DNA of 44,948 nt, from the NCBI GenBank assembly GCA_025517485.1, contig JAOPKB010000024.1, positions 1-44,948 on the forward strand. The letters run 5' to 3'. This document shows, one piece after another, positions 41,479 to 44,948 of the stretch. Position 1 is the first letter of the stretch, and the number at the start of each line of letters is the position of its first letter. The notes beneath the pieces are model-generated. The model worked only from the letters and a program-made list of their open reading frames with translations. It was not told where the DNA came from and ran no database searches. The stretch comes from Natronoglomus mannanivorans (GTDB lineage Archaea; Halobacteriota; Halobacteria; Halobacteriales; Natrialbaceae). A program made the translations under genes and the position numbers.

Positions 41479-44400
41479 ATGACTGGACGAGCGAATGCCA
41501 CAGAAGCCGCGTTCTGGGCCGACGACGGCGACGACGTGGCACTCCAGAATTTCTATACGCTCGTTAATACGGTCGACGACGGCATCTACCAACTCGATAC
41601 CGCCGGACGGTTCGTCGCCGTGAACGACGCTATCCCCGAGATGATCGGCTACACCCGCGACGAACTCCTCGGCGAACACGTCTCGGTCGTCCTCGAGGAC
41701 GAGGATATCGACCGCATCACACGCGAAATCTCGACGTGTCTCGAGACCGATGGCAGAATCGACGAGACGTTCGAGCTCACAGCACGGACCGCTGACGGCG
41801 AGGGAATCTCCTGTGAACTGCGTCTGAGTCTGCTCGTCGACGGTGGAACGTTTCGGGGATCGACCGGGATCGTTCGTGAGATCTCCGATCGGAAACGAGG
41901 GGGGCCGACGCGGCGTGAACGAGCCCAACGCAAACACCAACGCGAGCGCGAGAACGACCTGATCGATCGGATCCTCGAGACCAGTCCCGTCGGGATTCAG
42001 GTACTCGATGCAGACGGTGAGGTGACGCGGATGAACGGCCGTTTCAGGGACATCCTCGATATCTCTGCGGACGAAGCTGAGACGTACGATCCGTCGAATC
42101 GACCGGTCTACGACGAAACCGGTGTGCCGATCTCGACCGACGATCATCCGTTCGCCCGGACGCTGGAGTCGGGCGAACCTGTCTACGACGAAGTCTTGCA
42201 GGTCGAATTACCCGACGGAAGTCGCCGCTGGGTTTCGGTCAACGCTGCACCCCTCTTCGACGAGACGGGTGAACTCGATCGCGTCGTCACCGCCGGCGAG
42301 GACGTCACCGATCTCAAAGAACGCGAACGGGAACTCGAGGCCGAACTGGACGAAATTTTCGGTCGGGTCTCCGACGCGTTCTACGCGCTCGACGACGAGT
42401 GGCGATACACGCACGTCAACGAGCACGCAGCGGATTTCATGGGCCGGTCGCGGGAAGAGTTACTCGGCGCGAACGCGTGGGACGTGTTTCCGGAAGCCGT
42501 CGACTCGACCCTCTACGACAACTATCACGAGGCGATGGCGACCCAGGAGCCCGTCTCGTTCGAACGCTACTCCGAACCCTTCGGCATCTGGGCAGAAGTG
42601 ACCGCCTATCCCTCCGAGACGGGTCTGTCGGTGTACTTCCGCGACATCACCGACCGCAAGGAGCGCGAGCGCGAACTCGCGGAATCGGAACGGCGCTATC
42701 GCACTCTCGCGGAGTACTTCCCGAACGGACTCGTGACGCTGTTCGATCACGACCTCGAGTACACACTGGCTGCGGGCCAAGGGTTCGACCGGATCCCCGT
42801 CGAGCCTGAAGACCTCGAGGGCCGCCAGTTCCACGACGTCTGGCCCGACGAGACCGCTGGTGCACTCGAGCCCGCGTTTCAGGCCGCACTCGAGGGTGAG
42901 GAACGGTCGGTCGAACTCGAGTACGCCGACCGGGAGTGGGTGCTTCACGCGGTCCCGATCACGGACGAGCGCGGCGACGTCTTCGCCGGGATGACGATGG
43001 CCCAGGACATCACCGAACAAAAAGAGCGCGAGCGGTACTTGGAGGACGCGAACGCACAACTCGAGGCCGCAACGGAAGCCGGTGCGGTCGGCACCTGGGA
43101 GTGGCACGTCCCCGAGGACGAGATGGTCACCGGAGCGACGTTCGCCAGAACGTTCGGAGTCGATCCCGACGCGGCTCGCGAGGGCGTCTCGAGCGAGCGA
43201 TTCCTCGCTTCGGTTCACGAGGACGACCGACCTCGAGTCGAGGAGAAGATGGCGACCGCTCTCGAAACCTGCGGGGAGTACGAAGCGGAGTACCGCGTCT
43301 GGAACGCCGCCGACGACTGCCGGTGGGTCGTTTCCCGTGGTCGCGTCGAGTGTGACGCCGAGGGTAATCCGGTAACGTTCCCCGGCGCGGTCACCGACAT
43401 CACGGAGCGAAAACGGGCCGAACTCGAACTCCGGCGGAGTGAAGCGCAGTTGCACTCGCTCATCGAAATTCTCCCCGTCGGCGTCGTCGTCGCGGACCGT
43501 GACGGCGGGCTCGTCGAGGTCAACAACGCCGCCAAGGACATCTGGGGTGGAGACGTGCTCGACGCCGACTCCCTCGAGGAGTACGACAAGTTCCCCGTCA
43601 GATGGGCCGATACTGGCGACCCGGTCGAACGCGACGAGTGGACGATCGCTCGAGTGCTCCAGGGCGAGGAGATCACCGATCCCGGCATCTTCGAAATCGA
43701 GGCTGCAGACGGTGAGCGACGGACCCTCAGCGTGCGGGGGATGCCGATCAGAGACGAGTACGGGGTGGTCACCCGCGGGGTGATTACGCTCACCGACATT
43801 ACCGAACGCCGTGAGTACCAGCACAGACTCGAGCGAACGATCGAGCAACTCGAGGCCTCGAACGAGCGTCTCGAACACTTCGCCTACGCCGCCTCCCACG
43901 ACCTGCAGGAGCCGTTGCGGATGATCTCGAGTTACCTCCAGTTGATCGAGAATCGCTACAGCGACGCCCTCGACGCCGAAGGCGAGGAGTTCCTCGCGTT
44001 CGCCACCGACGGCGCCGACCGGATGCGCGAGATGATCCACGGCCTCCTCGAGTACTCCCGGATCGAAACGCAGGGAGACCCGTTCGAACCGATCGACCTC
44101 GAGTCGACTCTCGAGGCGGTCAGCGAAGATATTCAGATCCGAATCGAGGAGAGCGGTGCCGACGTCAGTGTCGACGATGAACTCCCCCGCGTGCGCGGCG
44201 ACGCCAGCCAATTACGACAGTTGTTCCAGAACCTGCTCTCGAACGCGATCGAGTACAGCGGCGACGAGCCACCGCGGATCTCCGTTACCGCCGACCGAAC
44301 CGGATCGATGTGGACGGTCTCGGTCAGCGACGGCGGAATCGGCATCGAACCGGCGGATCAGGATCGAATCTTCGAGGTGTTCCAGCGCCTGCACAGCCAC

Positions 44401-44535
44401 GACGAACACGACGGGACGGGGATCGGACTCGCGATCTGTCAGCGCATCGTCGAGCGCCACGACGGGGATATCTGGGTCGATTCCGTTCCCGGTGAGGGGA
44501 CGACAGTCTCGTTTACGCTTCCGACGGCGGAGTGA
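41479..44535 (+). CDS. Multi-PAS sensor histidine kinase
   Basis: 1018 residues from ATG 41479 (MTGRANATEAAF). Six PAS/PAC modules can be traced: about 20-138, 160-282, 290-395, 405-515, 528-645 and 655-780, each ending in an ITDRK/ITERK-like PAC turn. The HisKA helix follows with H807 in YAASHDLQEPL. The ATPase has N-box NLLSNAIEYS (918-927), G1 SDGGIGIEP (950-958) and G2 GTGIGLAIC (979-987). No membrane helix is present, so it senses cytosolic signals, as many haloarchaeal kinases do. No receiver-domain partner is adjacent. It is divergent from the broken HTH_10 gene. Earlier in-frame ATGs exist (41302, 41452). Confidence 0.93.
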   Translation: MTGRANATEAAFWADDGDDVALQNFYTLVNTVDDGIYQLDTAGRFVAVNDAIPEMIGYTRDELLGEHVSVVLEDEDIDRITREISTCLETDGRIDETFELTARTADGEGISCELRLSLLVDGGTFRGSTGIVREISDRKRGGPTRRERAQRKHQRERENDLIDRILETSPVGIQVLDADGEVTRMNGRFRDILDISADEAETYDPSNRPVYDETGVPISTDDHPFARTLESGEPVYDEVLQVELPDGSRRWVSVNAAPLFDETGELDRVVTAGEDVTDLKERERELEAELDEIFGRVSDAFYALDDEWRYTHVNEHAADFMGRSREELLGANAWDVFPEAVDSTLYDNYHEAMATQEPVSFERYSEPFGIWAEVTAYPSETGLSVYFRDITDRKERERELAESERRYRTLAEYFPNGLVTLFDHDLEYTLAAGQGFDRIPVEPEDLEGRQFHDVWPDETAGALEPAFQAALEGEERSVELEYADREWVLHAVPITDERGDVFAGMTMAQDITEQKERERYLEDANAQLEAATEAGAVGTWEWHVPEDEMVTGATFARTFGVDPDAAREGVSSERFLASVHEDDRPRVEEKMATALETCGEYEAEYRVWNAADDCRWVVSRGRVECDAEGNPVTFPGAVTDITERKRAELELRRSEAQLHSLIEILPVGVVVADRDGGLVEVNNAAKDIWGGDVLDADSLEEYDKFPVRWADTGDPVERDEWTIARVLQGEEITDPGIFEIEAADGERRTLSVRGMPIRDEYGVVTRGVITLTDITERREYQHRLERTIEQLEASNERLEHFAYAASHDLQEPLRMISSYLQLIENRYSDALDAEGEEFLAFATDGADRMREMIHGLLEYSRIETQGDPFEPIDLESTLEAVSEDIQIRIEESGADVSVDDELPRVRGDASQLRQLFQNLLSNAIEYSGDEPPRISVTADRTGSMWTVSVSDGGIGIEPADQDRIFEVFQRLHSHDEHDGTGIGLAICQRIVERHDGDIWVDSVPGEGTTVSFTLPTAE

Positions 44536-44686
44536 GATCCAGTTTCTCGGTGTCTCGAGCGCCCCCTCAGACAGTACTCCGGGTGAGAGAGTAACGACGC
44601 CCGAATGGACCCAGACCGCCGTGTGAAACCGGTCTCTCGAATCCTGAGTGAGAGTGCCGTGGCTCTCAAATTTGCTCGTCGTAAAA
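44536..44686. other. Intergenic region after the kinase
   Basis: No gene is seen. GC-rich chromosomal DNA up to the tRNA-like fragment. Confidence 0.4.
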
Positions 44687-44713
44687 TGCTCCGTCTGGGA
44701 TTTGAACCCGAGA
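44687..44713 (-). repeat. tRNA-Glu-like 3' fragment, putative att site
   Basis: On the minus strand the segment has a T-arm TCGGGTTCAAATCCCAG and a 3' acceptor strand ACGGAGC with discriminator A. Haloarchaeal tRNA-Glu begins GCTCCGT, which would pair with this acceptor strand. The rest of a tRNA is absent, because upstream bases (44714 onward) do not fold into D- and anticodon arms. It looks like the att remnant left when an integrase used a tRNA 3' end. The identity as tRNA-Glu is from memory of the family. Confidence 0.5.
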
Positions 44714-44948
44714 TTTACGGGCAGTAGATATATTCCGAACATACAAAATTTGGTTTTTTGGATTAATTCGCATAATACATAATCAATTATCTCGGACGCA
44801 GTAGATGACCTGAAAGTGAGTTTTCTGTACACTAGGATAGAGGCCAGAGCCATGCCGCTTGTTTCTGCTAATTGTTTGGGTTTTCGGTTTGGTTGGCTCT
44901 GTTGAAACCCTCTTCTTTAGAGATGTATTCACGTGAATCTACTGCACA
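44714..44948. other. AT-rich DNA, probable edge of an integrated element
   Basis: Composition drops sharply in GC right after the tRNA fragment. No gene of useful length is visible inside the window. A 12-base palindrome ATTCACGTGAAT lies at 44927-44938. Confidence 0.45.

Noticed and set aside
42460..44211. 583-codon antisense frame on the minus strand
   Set aside because: It lies wholly inside the PAS kinase gene. The Val/Leu/Arg-rich composition is typical of antisense frames in high-GC DNA.
44687..44760. Complete tRNA-Glu gene
   Set aside because: Only the T-arm and the 3' acceptor strand are recognisable. The expected D-arm, anticodon arm and 5' acceptor strand are missing.

Overview
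The window is haloarchaeal chromosomal DNA. The proteins are very acidic (Asp/Glu-rich). CTCGAG is extremely frequent while CTAG is rare. Many genes carry a TATA-like box 24-31 bases before the start codon, as expected for leaderless archaeal transcripts, and most families are halobacterial (HTH_10/Bat-like regulators, DUF7344, HalOD1, DUF7553, DUF2150). The style suggests the Natrialbaceae (Natrinema/Haloterrigena/Natronococcus group), but that is an inference.

Layout. 0.1-6 kb: an HTH_10 regulator, an AT-rich patch with one small membrane ORF, a tRNA-Val(CAC) whose 3' end is duplicated nearby, a DUF7553 gene, a cobalamin adenosyltransferase, a cupin, a membrane glycosyltransferase, a zinc ribbon and a Tat-type lipoprotein. 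6-15 kb: a leftward block with glycine decarboxylase (gcvPA-gcvPB), HMG-CoA synthase, a large pilin-like surface protein, DUF2150, a TatD-like hydrolase and a NYN-domain protein. 15.2-17.5 kb: a chromosomal replication origin, with about six ORB-like repeats in two opposed orientations directly upstream of orc1/cdc6. 17.9-28 kb: a GH4 alpha-galactosidase-like gene, gcvT-gcvH, several membrane and hypothetical genes, and replication factor C large subunit. 28.2-32.8 kb: a C2H2 mini-protein and a biotin operon bioB-bioU-like-bioF-bioD that lacks bioA. 33-37 kb: small membrane and zinc-ribbon proteins, a peculiar acidic/Ser-rich protein with a Lys-rich tail, and sucC-sucD. 37.4-44.5 kb: a signalling island with HalOD1, two HTH_10 regulators, DUF7344 and a six-PAS histidine kinase. 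From 44.69 kb a tRNA-Glu-like 3' fragment is followed by AT-rich DNA, probably the edge of an integrated element.

The clearest structural event is a tnpB-only IS200/IS605-type element (about 39183-40690) inserted in one HTH_10 gene. Removing it restores an intact 223-codon reading frame. The glycine cleavage genes are split, gcvPA-PB left of the origin and gcvT-H right of it in opposite orientation. Inverting the segment between them would rebuild gcvT-gcvH-gcvPA-gcvPB, which suggests an origin-spanning inversion. I see no clear new defence system, CRISPR array or toxin-antitoxin pair. The best leads for novelty are the Lys-tailed protein with its coupled 20-codon ORF, the palindromic operator-like site at 2027-2042, and the TnpB element whose guide would match the gene it broke.
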